Assembly (NCBI GenBank): GCA_028554795.2
Contig: CM068839.1
Coordinates: 39,213,006-39,277,005, forward strand
Direction: 5' to 3'
From: Sinohyriopsis cumingii
Taxonomy: Eukaryota > Mollusca > Bivalvia > Unionida > Unionidae
Length of the DNA: 64,000 bases
Within the stretch, counting starts at the first letter, position 1; the number at the start of each line of letters is the position of its first letter. Shown in pieces: positions 45,203 to 61,450 of this stretch. The translations under genes and the position numbers were made by a program. The notes under the pieces were generated by a model. The model did not search any database. It was not told where the DNA came from and saw only the letters and a list, made by a program, of their open reading frames with translations.

Positions 45203-45432
45203 AATAGCGGTTTCTGAATAATAATAATAATTTCTACATTTAAATAACTACCCTGCATTAAAATAACGGTTTCTGAATTATAACAGCGGTTTCTGAATAT
45301 ATCTGTATTATGCAGAATGTAAATACCTGCGAAATCAATAATGGATTGTGAAATGCACCTGTACACCATAACAACGGTTTCTAAGCTGATTGCATATAGC
45401 TACCTGCGGATCAATAACAGCGGTTCCAAAAT
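45203..45432 (+). repeat. Five iteron-like copies of aacRgcggtttctga
   Basis: Copies near 45204, 45261, 45280, 45367 and 45416, the last diverged (aacagcggttccaaa). Spacing is irregular and all are in the same orientation. This could be a protein-binding array or just a degenerate repeat. Confidence 0.6.
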
Positions 45433-45680
45433 TACTCTGATTTCTCGTAATGTTGTATGATGGGAAATACTTAAAAAACATAAATATACTTCTACGAGTA
45501 ATTAATTACGACGTAATTAGTTCAACTGACCAATTACGATCATAAAAAATCAGAAATCTACGAAGAAAACTATATATTACAAAGTAATCTCCCTTTTGCA
45601 TAATCAAAAATTCAGTAGTATACGATTATACAGTACTGGGTCTCCTCAAATAATAATGTAATTCAACGTGGTGATGATAA

Positions 45681-46178
45681 TTATTGATACTGAAAGGTGA
45701 TTCTCTGTTTATATTTTTTTGAGAAAGCAGATCTGGTTATATTTTCTGCGATAAATTGTACCAAACGCGGATTAATATTAAAGTATTTCGCAGCTGCGTT
45801 CATAGACTGAAATGTAATTTCTTCACCGGTTTCTATGTTTGTGGACTTTACTACCCTTCTAGAAACTGTCTTACATCTTCCAGTATTACCACGTGTATTA
45901 TTCTCGCTGTGTGAGATAGCTTGTAAATTGGATAAATTATTGTTTTGAGTGTTCCCGTCAATGTGATCGATCACAAAACCGTCTTTGATCACTCCGAAGA
46001 AACATTCGTACGTAAATCTATGACAATGATACCCTTTCCCTCCAGCGTTGAACCTTAGATAGCCAATATTAGAAACATTACCAACCGGTCTCTTCAACCT
46101 GCAATTTCTAATCATTCCATTACGATCTGATTCATAGTTTGTTATTGTGGGATGTGGGACAAATATATCTTGCTCCAT
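45681..46178 (-). CDS. Free-standing HNH homing-type endonuclease
   Basis: 165 residues. Residues 50-85 form an HNH nuclease core: HRFTYECFFG, then the catalytic VIDHIDGN (Asp71, His72) and NNNLSNLQAIS. Residues about 110-150 resemble a NUMOD1-type DNA-binding helix region (TFQSMNAAAKYFNINPRLV), which accompanies such nucleases in phages and large DNA viruses. The frame is intact with a TTATAATGG start context. It lies between the repeat zone and the small zinc protein, all on the minus strand. It may be a selfish gene riding on the transposon. A zinc-free HNH fold is expected. Confidence 0.8.
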   Translation of the reverse strand: MEQDIFVPHPTITNYESDRNGMIRNCRLKRPVGNVSNIGYLRFNAGGKGYHCHRFTYECFFGVIKDGFVIDHIDGNTQNNNLSNLQAISHSENNTRGNTGRCKTVSRRVVKSTNIETGEEITFQSMNAAAKYFNINPRLVQFIAENITRSAFSKKYKQRITFQYQ

Positions 46179-46188
46179 TATAACAATA

Positions 46189-46497
46189 CTATTTGTTTAA
46201 ATCATTGTTTGTCTGAAATCTTGATATATAATCCTCCACGGATTTTATAGCGTTTTCACCATTATTATTTTTTTTGTCATAATATCTTTTAAGCTCTCTG
46301 AACCGTTTTACCCCGCACCTTCCACATAATTTTGTTTTTCCTCGCACTCCAACACCACACCGCAGACACGGTATTGGTCCTAGACTTCCTCGCCGTATGC
46401 CCTGTAAGTGCATCCAACAAAATTCACCTCTACAGGATTTATTGCATCTATTTACTGAACCGATCATCAACCATCTGCATTGAGACATTGTATACAT
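46189..46497 (-). CDS. Small Cys-rich zinc-binding protein
   Basis: 102 residues. Two likely zinc sites: Cys7, Cys18, Cys22, Cys27 and His30 (CNKSCRGEFCWMH), then CLRCGVGVRGKTKLCGRC (Cys44, Cys47, Cys59, Cys62). The C-terminus is charged and helical. The role is unknown; small proteins of this type occur in DNA viruses and mobile elements. It is divergently arranged with the polymerase gene across a 33-bp gap, so the two may share a promoter. Confidence 0.65.
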   Translation of the reverse strand: MYTMSQCRWLMIGSVNRCNKSCRGEFCWMHLQGIRRGSLGPIPCLRCGVGVRGKTKLCGRCGVKRFRELKRYYDKKNNNGENAIKSVEDYISRFQTNNDLNK

Positions 46498-46530
46498 AAT
46501 ATTTTTTATTTAAATATTTGTTTTAATTAT
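46498..46530. promoter_or_regulatory. 33-bp divergent promoter region
   Basis: The whole gap between the zinc protein (minus) and the polymerase fusion (plus) is AT (tattttttatttaaatattt). If both ATGs are right, transcription of both genes must start in or very near this gap. Confidence 0.45.
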
Positions 46531-49500
46531 ATGAACGAGTTTGAGAAATTATCCCAAGCTAGGCCTGTTAAGCATAAATTCAACCTCGACAGATTATCTT
46601 CTGACTTGCCAGTACGAGATCTGGTTGATCCGAAAAATAAAAGTCTGATCTCGAAAACTCACGACGCCAAGAAGGAATTTTACACAGATGGTGCATCTCA
46701 CACATGGTCAACGTTCAAGATTATTCGCAATACTGTCAAGGACGCCACAATGAATGACAAGCGAGCGGCTACTATCATTAACTATATCACTGAATACGAG
46801 GGCAATCAAAAATATTTCCTCAAAGTAAAATTTATTGTATTAACAGAAACAGGTAGTTGGATTATCCGTGACAAATATGATCCTGTTCTTGGTAATAATA
46901 AAACTGTTATATTAAGTAAAAATTCCAGACCGGGTCTACTGACGGGTATTGACAAACCGTATTATGAGCAAGCGTATCCTGTAACAGCGGTTATTTATGG
47001 AATCTATGAGATAAATAAAAAACCCAACGTTGATAAACTGGCACCAATGAAATTTTCAAGGTTAAATTGTGTAGCCGAACGAGTAATAGAACACTTTACA
47101 AACGCGATGCGTGGAAATGGATTAACTGATTTAAGACGTAAAAAAATAAACTCGTGGGCTGATTCAGTTAAGGATGCCGGTGCTACAATAAAAGATGTTG
47201 CTGAACTAGGAAAAATATTAAAATTTCCAATAACTGTAGCGACAATAACGGGGGAGGTACTGTACGAATCTAAATATAAATCAAAAGGAGCTTCAATAAA
47301 TATTATTGATCACAACGCGCATGCATGGACTAGCGCAGTAACAATATTTCCACGTGATCGAACTGTTAGATTTTACCCCCCAGATATGGGGGCAGACAGT
47401 ATGTTTGATTTTATCAACGAAATAAGTAAAAACGACCCTGTATCGGTATGGTTATTTAAAAGTAATGAGGAAGGTGAATTTGATCAGTTTGTTAGACCAA
47501 ATGGTGAAATATATCGAACAGAATCTCTCCATGACGAGATGAAAAATCTCGCGAATAAGTTTTTCGCGGAAAATACTGAAAAATTACTAACTAATTGTTT
47601 TACCGTTCCATCTGTTGCGGCTCATTTCGCCAGAGAACGAAATTCATGGAAACCAACACGATTTGATTTACTCGAGGACGTACGCGCAAGTTGTGTCGAA
47701 TACGGACATGGCGGATTATGGAATACCAAGTATAATTACAATGATGTTATTTCGGTTGATATGGTTGCATGTTATCCGGGAAGTTTCCTAGGATACGGAG
47801 ATTGTTCTGTGTATTTTAAAAGATTCGGTCACCCCACAAACGAGATGACTCGAGTGGCAATTAATGGACCATTACCTGATTTTGATCTGACTGGATTTGC
47901 TTGTGTTGAATCATTCGAGTTTAACGAAAATCTTCACAAGATTTGTTATGTTTGGTTTGGCAGACATTTTTGTGAAAAGCGCTGGGCACCCATAGTTTTA
48001 TTACGATATATGCTAGATTGTGCGATACTGACATCGTTGGTGGTCAGTGAGGCAATTATATCATATCATGCACAGATCGAAGTTTGGTTGCCCATGCCAG
48101 ATTATATCAATCTCGATGAAGTTATTAGCGAGTTTAAGGAAAAATGTCCTGATGTTTCCGAAGATGATATCATCAAAGAAGCTCCTAAAATTCTCGAGAT
48201 TAAACTCAAAACCGCAAAAGATCTCGGTAGAAAAATTATAGGTAAATTTACTCAAGGTGGTGCATATGATCATAAAAGACATCACGCACGATTAATTTTA
48301 GATGATGCCGAGTACGATTTTATAATCGCTGATACAACAGCGAGAAATATATTTGTAAATCGAGAAAATGTTTATTTATCCAACGGAACAAAATTGGGCA
48401 CGATCGTTAGTTACATAAATGACGTCTCCCCACAGTATACTCATCTAAGATCTTCCATGTTGGCTTATGTTTCCATAAATTTATTATCGATGATTAATAG
48501 ATTTCCCAAGACCGCAGTCAGAGTCGCAACAGATTCGTTTTATATTTCGAGTAAATATTTAAAATCTGTTATGAAATTCACAAGTAATGATGAACGATGG
48601 GGTTCGTGGAGGATAAAAAAAGAAATATTACACAATTACACAGAATCAGCAGATGTTCCAATGAGAGATTTTTATCGTGAGGGTAATAAAATATCAGAAA
48701 TGTCGAAAGCGCCGCCGGTGAGTGATCCAATAACCAGATATAAGACAGTATATCTCAATGGACCTGGTGGATGCGGCAAAACGACTCGAGCAATTAATGT
48801 TTTTAGAAATTCAGATATGATCGTGCTGACACCCACACATAGACTTGCACGCGAGATGAAACAACGGCAAGTACAATCGTGCACGTATCATAGTTTCTTT
48901 CGGTGGCGCGGGGATACATGGACTCCTGAACGAATGGGAGAAAAATATATACCTAAAATAATTATTTGGGATGAGATATGTACGGTGTCATTGGATACAT
49001 TTAAAACGTTTCTTGATTGGTTGTTGACGAAAAATACCGCTATAATAATGTGTGGCGATCATGGTCAACCACCGCCTTTTGTTGGACCATCTCCACATGA
49101 TTGGTTAAAAAATTTCGTTGATTATTACGAAGAAATAGATGATGATCATAGAGCTCTCGATGCAAATTTAAAGGAGTTTAAAAAATTAATCAGATTACAA
49201 TCAAACAAAATTCAGTGTGAAATATTACGCGGAGTGATCTCAGAAACCTCAATGAGCGATTTTTTAAATTTATGGAGACCCAACGATTTGATAGTAGGAA
49301 GCAGAAAAATAATCAGAGACGATTTACAACAGCAGTTATTTCAACTACATAAAGAAAAATATTCAGAATTACCCGTACCGTTGTGTTATAGACCATCAGA
49401 TACACGAAAACAAAATATTAATGTTGATATTCCAGGACAGACTGAAAAACAGAATCTCGTATTAAATGATATTGTCGCCGTTGATATCAGTGTGGTCGAA

Positions 49501-49995
49501 GATGCATTGCGCGCTGACAAATCTCCATGGGTATTGGGATACGCTATGACGATCCACTCGTCTCAGGGATTAACTATTTCTGATACACGAGTCTGGATTG
49601 TGGACGATCACATCGAGTGGTCAAATTTAGTCTATTTAGCCGTATCGAGGGTCAGAAAGATATCTCAATTACGTAGAATTATAATTCCTGAAATCGTTGA
49701 TAAATTTAACATCATCGATGATGATATAATAAGAAAAAAATTAATCGGATATAAACAATCTGATAAAAAAAATAAACGCGACTTTGATCTTGATGTTGAA
49801 TTTATTATTGAGTTAAAACAGCAGCAGAATAATCATTGTGCAAGTTGTAATTGTATAATGTTATGGCGGTATTCGAGTAATGATTCAAGACAATTTACCG
49901 TAGATAGAAAAGATAATAGTCGCGGTCATACACGAGAAAATACCATGCTGACCTGTCTCGAGTGTAATCGACGTAGAGGCGCTAGTGCTAGTTAA
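46531..49995 (+). CDS. DNA polymerase B - SF1 helicase - HNH fusion protein
   Basis: 1154 residues from ATG 46531; an in-frame ATG at 46480 would overlap the divergent gene. Residues 1-400 have no clear domain; no exonuclease motifs are evident. Residues 410-418 (DMVACYPGS) fit family B motif A and 667-674 (ATDSFYIS) fit motif C; a possible motif B is GRKIIGKFTQGG. Residues 744-751 (GPGGCGKT) are Walker A, 813-815 (WDE) Walker B, 841-850 (CGDHGQPPPF) motif III, about 1004-1013 (YAMTIHSSQG) motif V and about 1037 (AVSRVR) motif VI of an SF1 Pif1/RecD-type helicase. Residues 1103-1150 are an HNH domain with two CxxC pairs (CASC, CLEC) and FTVDRKD. Polintons normally encode a stand-alone protein-primed polymerase, so this replication protein is unusual. 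The frame is fully open. Confidence 0.8.
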   Translation: MNEFEKLSQARPVKHKFNLDRLSSDLPVRDLVDPKNKSLISKTHDAKKEFYTDGASHTWSTFKIIRNTVKDATMNDKRAATIINYITEYEGNQKYFLKVKFIVLTETGSWIIRDKYDPVLGNNKTVILSKNSRPGLLTGIDKPYYEQAYPVTAVIYGIYEINKKPNVDKLAPMKFSRLNCVAERVIEHFTNAMRGNGLTDLRRKKINSWADSVKDAGATIKDVAELGKILKFPITVATITGEVLYESKYKSKGASINIIDHNAHAWTSAVTIFPRDRTVRFYPPDMGADSMFDFINEISKNDPVSVWLFKSNEEGEFDQFVRPNGEIYRTESLHDEMKNLANKFFAENTEKLLTNCFTVPSVAAHFARERNSWKPTRFDLLEDVRASCVEYGHGGLWNTKYNYNDVISVDMVACYPGSFLGYGDCSVYFKRFGHPTNEMTRVAINGPLPDFDLTGFACVESFEFNENLHKICYVWFGRHFCEKRWAPIVLLRYMLDCAILTSLVVSEAIISYHAQIEVWLPMPDYINLDEVISEFKEKCPDVSEDDIIKEAPKILEIKLKTAKDLGRKIIGKFTQGGAYDHKRHHARLILDDAEYDFIIADTTARNIFVNRENVYLSNGTKLGTIVSYINDVSPQYTHLRSSMLAYVSINLLSMINRFPKTAVRVATDSFYISSKYLKSVMKFTSNDERWGSWRIKKEILHNYTESADVPMRDFYREGNKISEMSKAPPVSDPITRYKTVYLNGPGGCGKTTRAINVFRNSDMIVLTPTHRLAREMKQRQVQSCTYHSFFRWRGDTWTPERMGEKYIPKIIIWDEICTVSLDTFKTFLDWLLTKNTAIIMCGDHGQPPPFVGPSPHDWLKNFVDYYEEIDDDHRALDANLKEFKKLIRLQSNKIQCEILRGVISETSMSDFLNLWRPNDLIVGSRKIIRDDLQQQLFQLHKEKYSELPVPLCYRPSDTRKQNINVDIPGQTEKQNLVLNDIVAVDISVVEDALRADKSPWVLGYAMTIHSSQGLTISDTRVWIVDDHIEWSNLVYLAVSRVRKISQLRRIIIPEIVDKFNIIDDDIIRKKLIGYKQSDKKNKRDFDLDVEFIIELKQQQNNHCASCNCIMLWRYSSNDSRQFTVDRKDNSRGHTRENTMLTCLECNRRRGASAS

Positions 49996-50955
49996 GTGAT
50001 CGCGGTGGTAGTTGTGTATCCGTGGGGATTATTTGTAATTGTTCACGTACAAATCCACGTTGAGGAGCAGCCGAATCTAATCTGTAGATTGCAGGTCTGC
50101 ATGACGATCTTGTCACGGTGGATATTTTGTGTGTGGTAACACTCCAAATAGGATCAGTCGCTCTCGCTTTACCACCTTCAAGTTCACCAGGCTCATATAA
50201 ATATCTGACTGTGACATCACCCAATATTTTCTGTTTTTCAACATCTTTTCGTTGTGTTTGTATATTTTTTTTCGTAATTGCATTAATGGGTTTCATGTTG
50301 GTTGTTCGTGTGATCTCCTATTTAATGCAGCTATCACGTTTGGTAATCTTGCAACCCATTCGCGAGATCTTTTATCCTGAATAAATTCCCTCGCGTATTG
50401 ATATCCAAATAACCGCTCGGCAAGCGTTCGATTAAATCGCTCAACAATTGCCTGATCACGTTGAATTGCAGTATGTCCTTGTCGTATTTTGGTATTATGT
50501 TGTTTCATCAACGATGCTACTGGACCAAGAAATTCCTTTCCAGGATCAACCTGTAGTAGCTGTGGCCATCGTAGACCACCTCGTGGTCCACCACCTCGTT
50601 GATAAATTCGTTCAAACGCATCGGCTACTTCAGATGATGTTTTCGTCGATAACGGTTCTGCTTCTTTATATCTACTTGCAACATCAACTACGGTTAACGC
50701 GTATTTGTACGTTTTTCCACGCACAGTATCATGCGGTAAAAACAGAATATCAGCTTGATGAACTTCATTAGGAACACTGACATCGAAATACGCGTACTGA
50801 ATTTGTTTAGGACGTGGTAGATAAATTTGCCATATTGCTTGTTTGGATAACCACGTTTTAGCAGTGGAATGTTTAACCGCTGCTGCATCAGCAAATTTAC
50901 CAATTGCTGCTTTGCCTCTCCAGTATCCTCTGGGTGAATAATAAATAGATTCCAT
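49988..50955 (-). pseudogene. DD35E retroviral-type integrase (Polinton INT), frame-split
   Basis: It catalyses insertion of the element by strand transfer. In 50293-50955 the core shows Asp69 (HQADILFLP), Asp137 (QVDPGKEF) and Glu172 (IVERFNRTL), with exactly 35 residues between the last two. The N-terminal helix region (GKFADAAAVKHSTAKTWLSK) lacks a standard HHCC zinc site. The frame stops at 50293-50295 (ACATGA) and continues one register away from an overlapping ATG (50294-50296) to 49988. That part holds the SH3-like C-terminal domain (VRYLYEPGELEGGKARATD, GFVREQLQ). This is either a one-base mutation or a translational coupling/frameshift site. The 3' end overlaps the polymerase gene tail to tail by 8 bp, and the start abuts the stop of the phospholipase gene. 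Confidence 0.8.
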
Positions 50956-51459
50956 TTATATATCACCAGCCCCAAGCGCTAATTTACTTTTCATCGCGGA
51001 TGTTACTAACCAATTAGCTAATTTTTCTTTGATATTTGTATTTTTTATAGAATCTAGCGCGTGAATTAATTTCACATCTGCAATATGTCTATCTTGTAGA
51101 TTTTTACTTTTATACGCAACATCATGAGCGTGACAAGCTCGATCAATAGCGTTTATTGGTTCCTCGCCTGGTTTTGGTTGATCTTGATTATCGAGCCTGA
51201 TATCAAGTCTGGTACCAGGACCGCAATAATTATATCCTGGTAGATGTTTTTCTTCGCTGTATTTAGCCCAAGGAGTACCTGGAAACTTTGACATCAAATT
51301 AGCAATATCACCACCGCGCTTATTAGGTAAAAACGAAAATTTCTTCCTACCGCACACAGAACATTTTCCACCATACGCTATTTTTTTATTTTTTGTTGTA
51401 ACCGTAGCTAAATCAACAGTTGGAGTTTTAAATCTACAGCGTAAACAATATAAACTCAT
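50956..51459 (-). CDS. Phospholipase A2 with zinc ribbon
   Basis: 167 residues. The N-terminal zinc ribbon uses Cys5, Cys8, Cys33 and Cys36. Residues 73-120 hold a secreted-type PLA2 core: calcium loop YCGPGT (78-83) and the catalytic pair in DRACHAHDVAYKS (His112, Asp113). The C-terminus is helical and basic. PLA2 domains in non-enveloped viruses such as parvoviruses open endosomal membranes during entry; a similar role here is inference. The TAA stop abuts the integrase ATG, so the two may be co-transcribed. The start is 12 bp from the divergent ATPase gene. Confidence 0.85.
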   Translation of the reverse strand: MSLYCLRCRFKTPTVDLATVTTKNKKIAYGGKCSVCGRKKFSFLPNKRGGDIANLMSKFPGTPWAKYSEEKHLPGYNYCGPGTRLDIRLDNQDQPKPGEEPINAIDRACHAHDVAYKSKNLQDRHIADVKLIHALDSIKNTNIKEKLANWLVTSAMKSKLALGAGDI

Positions 51460-51471
51460 GATATAATATAT
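51460..51471. promoter_or_regulatory. 12-bp divergent start region
   Basis: Only atataatatat-type sequence separates the start codons of the phospholipase (minus) and the ATPase (plus). Any promoter for either gene must overlap the other's coding sequence or start. Confidence 0.45.
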
Positions 51472-52134
51472 ATGGATATAATTGATTTCTCAGCAACAAG
51501 AAAACGAGAGCCAGTTAAACATCATCCTGCGCTACCGAACTCCATCAGAATGATTATCATAGGACCATCTGGATCGGGTAAGACGCAGTTATTACTTAAT
51601 CTGATAATGAGATGGTTGAAATGGGATAAATTGTATTTAGTAGCACCATCCGCAGATGATCAACGATGTTATGATGTACTTAAAGATTTCAGTGAAAACG
51701 CGCGATTACTGAACGAAGATAATGATGTTATAGAGTTTATAACCGATATTGATGAAGCACCGTCCGTAGATGTTTTATACGGATTTATCTATAATTTAGT
51801 TGTATACGACGATGTGATGCTAGATAAACAATCAAATCCAGCTAGAATATTTTCCCGAGGTAGACATAAAAATACAGATGTGATCTATGTTACTCAACGA
51901 TATACACAAATTCCGAAAGTAATCAGGGACAACTGCAACATTTTAGTTGTGTTTAATGGTGTAGACACACACACGCTGCGAAATATTCATCAAACTTGGT
52001 GTGGTGGTGACATGGATATAATTAAATTCAAAAATTTCTTCTCACGAACGCAAGCTACTCCGCATGGATTTATAACAATAAATTTACATGATCCAAGAAC
52101 AAGATATCGTGTGGGTCTTGATAAAATCTTTTAA
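51472..52134 (+). CDS. FtsK/HerA-type genome-packaging ATPase
   Basis: 220 residues, the usual length of Polinton packaging ATPases. Walker A is GPSGSGKT (31-38), Walker B is LVVYDDVML (Asp113, Asp114), and a conserved IYVTQRYTQIPKVIR block (about 138-152) carries the sensor Gln. It would pump the element DNA into procapsids. The frame is intact and the stop codon (52132-52134) lies inside the right terminal repeat, so this gene is the outermost on the right. Confidence 0.92.
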   Translation: MDIIDFSATRKREPVKHHPALPNSIRMIIIGPSGSGKTQLLLNLIMRWLKWDKLYLVAPSADDQRCYDVLKDFSENARLLNEDNDVIEFITDIDEAPSVDVLYGFIYNLVVYDDVMLDKQSNPARIFSRGRHKNTDVIYVTQRYTQIPKVIRDNCNILVVFNGVDTHTLRNIHQTWCGGDMDIIKFKNFFSRTQATPHGFITINLHDPRTRYRVGLDKIF

Positions 52135-52393
52135 TTAATAGCAGCAGAGAGGGCGCCTACCAATGTTGGTCGTCCAGTAATTAAACAAAAAAAATAAATA
52201 AACATGTAGAGTACTTTATTTTTCAGCTACCTTTTCGATAGGGTTTTATTGATGGGGTTGGTTTCAACAAAAAATAAAATCATCTCAAGGAAACGTTTAT
52301 TTATGAAAATCTGGACCTTTCTACAGATTTTATTTTTTGTTTTATTTTATTTGTTTGTCGGAATCATTTGGTTTGTTCGCCCTCTCTGCTGCT
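52125..52393 (-). repeat. Right terminal inverted repeat of Polinton
   Basis: The inverse of 35712-35980. It includes the last codons of the ATPase gene. The ORFs seen inside either repeat are shadows. Confidence 0.95.
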
Positions 52394-52627
52394 CCATGAG
52401 GTTTCTTGGATCTGTACTTCATATTGATTTCATATTTTTAGTTTATTTTCAATGTGTGAATGTTGTGTAGAGTGATTTGAGTCAATTGTATGTTGAGAGC
52501 GTGAGAGAATCATTGTATTTTTACATCATATATTTTTCTTTATTAATTCATTTCATAAATTTCCATCTTTCTCACAGTGTGTTTGTCTTATTCATTTAGT
52601 CCAAAAACGGGTTTCTATTCTGCGACA
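52394..52627 (+). repeat. 3' LTR of gypsy copy 2, right piece, with target duplication
   Basis: It begins with the duplicated CCATG (52394-52398) and continues exactly like 2118-2347, ending CTGCGACA. Confidence 0.9.
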
Positions 52628-52986
52628 CTTGTCAGTAATAGACACATGAAAATGCAATACGGACGATTCCATTTTGACTCAGTCGGTTCACTATTGGCTA
52701 CCTTATTACACATAGACTTTAACATAAGAAAGTTTTTAATTTAAAAACAAATCGACATTGCTTAGAGAGCTTAACATTTGGGTTACATAAATAACATGTC
52801 GAGCGTAACCAATAACATCACGAACACAATTTCCCACTCGATATTAGAACGCAGAACGTAATGAATGTTTGAATTTAGAATTACTCCAAATCAATACAAA
52901 ATATTACAATCATGGCTAGTATTCGTGTTTTCCCAAATCTTTACCAGTGTTATGCATGTGCAGATACAGAGAGATAAAGGGAAATG

Positions 52987-55468
<2,482 letters not shown>

Positions 55469-55507
55469 AAAAAGAAGAAAAAAGTCACGTCCGGATGAAA
55501 AGAAAGT

Positions 55508-55511
<4 letters not shown>

Positions 55512-55580
<69 letters not shown>
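55512..55580. repeat. (AT)n microsatellite
   Basis: Shorter counterpart of 5203-5298. Confidence 0.95.
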
Positions 55581-55584
<4 letters not shown>

Positions 55585-55669
55585 GAACTGTCAATGGGGC
55601 ATTCTCTCAGGAAAATGAAGTAGATAAATACTTTTTTTTGCTTTGAGAAAATTGGTAAATGGTCAAGAG

Positions 55670-56883
55670 AGCGTTAAACTTTATTCTTACAATGTGTACT
55701 TCTTGGCAAAGCGCATACAGTCTACACTTCACCATCGGTACAGCTGCTTATGATGGAGTTAAGGAATATATCTTGAACGGTTATGAGTTGGTAAATAAGG
55801 AATTGTAGAAAAGAAACTGGACAACCCCATGGCAAATTTGCAGAGGAAAAAGAACCACTATTAAGACAGGTGTTGCTCAACCAAGAAGATTGATGAAGAT
55901 TACGATAACTTCACGCAGCTCATATATAATTGAAGAGTTTAAGAAGTACATCCATAGGGGTGCAAGGTGGAAACTTTGGAAAATGCTGCTCACCTAGTTG
56001 ATAACTATGCATTCTCACATTTCACTTCTCCTTTCAGCGGTTGTTTGGCAAAATAATCAAATCAGTCTCATATGAGTACTTCCAAATTACAATCCGGCAC
56101 AGCATTTAGAAATCAAACATCTGATATGACTGATCGCAAATCTTTATTTCTTCATACATGCACTTATTGTAAAAAGAAAGAGCACGGCATTTATGATTGC
56201 TAAATGTTGGAAAGTAAGGAACAGAAATATCTTAGAATGTGCACTTTTTTAAAAAAAAGAAGAAAAAAGGGCACGTCCGGATGAAAAGAAAGCAACAAAA
56301 TGAAAGCTATTCCAAATTTTAGTGTTTCAAAGAGGTCAAAGTCAGAGTTTTGATTTTAACAAAATATTTTGCCCGTCAGAGAAAAGCAACTGATGTGATA
56401 TTTGGGCATGACTGGATTCTATCGGAAATTAAGTTAGGGAGTCTTATGTTAAACTCAGTGCCACATTTAGAGGTGCACCATTTCTTTCATCTCCATATTT
56501 TCAATCAATCATTTAAAATGTCTGTTTTGCAAGTGTTGTTGGGGATGGCAAAGTATTGATTCAAGAAGACAAAAATGGTGTGGATCATCAAGTTTGATTA
56601 TTTATTTTTTAAATTAAACAAACACCAGAGAAATTATTCTGTAATCGAGAAGTGATGCTTGACTTTGATATTGGCTTTGCAACAATTTGAAGTGTATATT
56701 ATTTCAGCTCTTTCTCCGATTATTGTATCAAGTGATCACAAACCCATTACTTTAATTAATTTAAATGAAGAACAAAGATCAGATAGTACTGTGGTAATGT
56801 CTGATGTTGTAACAATACAACATTGTTATTGGAACTCCATTGGCTCAGATTATCTGACTGTAGATGCAATTTCGCGTGTATAG
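55670..56883 (+). pseudogene. Degenerate gypsy-like relic (copy 2)
   Basis: Duplicate of 5460-6675. The CX2CX4HX4C knuckle near 56160-56201 and the RNase H remnant at 56659-56883 are kept. Confidence 0.6.

Positions 56884-61450
<4,567 letters not shown>

Larger units (their letters stand above)
44474..45680. other. Second non-coding repeat zone of Polinton
   Basis: It contains four cgagtcttt-agcgagttc type repeats (44518-44815), a hairpin with 15-bp arms (44898-44998), five ataacRgcggtttctga-like iterons (45203-45432) and a small palindrome AATTACGACGTAATT near 45510. A tRNA-like fragment on the minus strand at about 45063-45135 is discussed under rejected calls. No ORF is supported. Confidence 0.7.
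35712..52393. mobile_element. Polinton/Maverick DNA transposon (virus-like), 16.7 kb
   Basis: A self-synthesising transposon bounded by 269-bp inverted repeats that begin AG and end CT, with a CCATG duplication. It carries the defining set: retroviral-type integrase, family B DNA polymerase, adenain-type protease, FtsK/HerA-type ATPase, and major and minor capsid proteins. It adds a fibre-like protein, phospholipase A2, two HNH domains and an SF1 helicase fused to the polymerase. The near-identical repeats argue for recent insertion, into the LTR of an already broken gypsy element. Several structural genes and the integrase carry frame breaks, so this copy is probably not autonomous. Confidence 0.95.
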
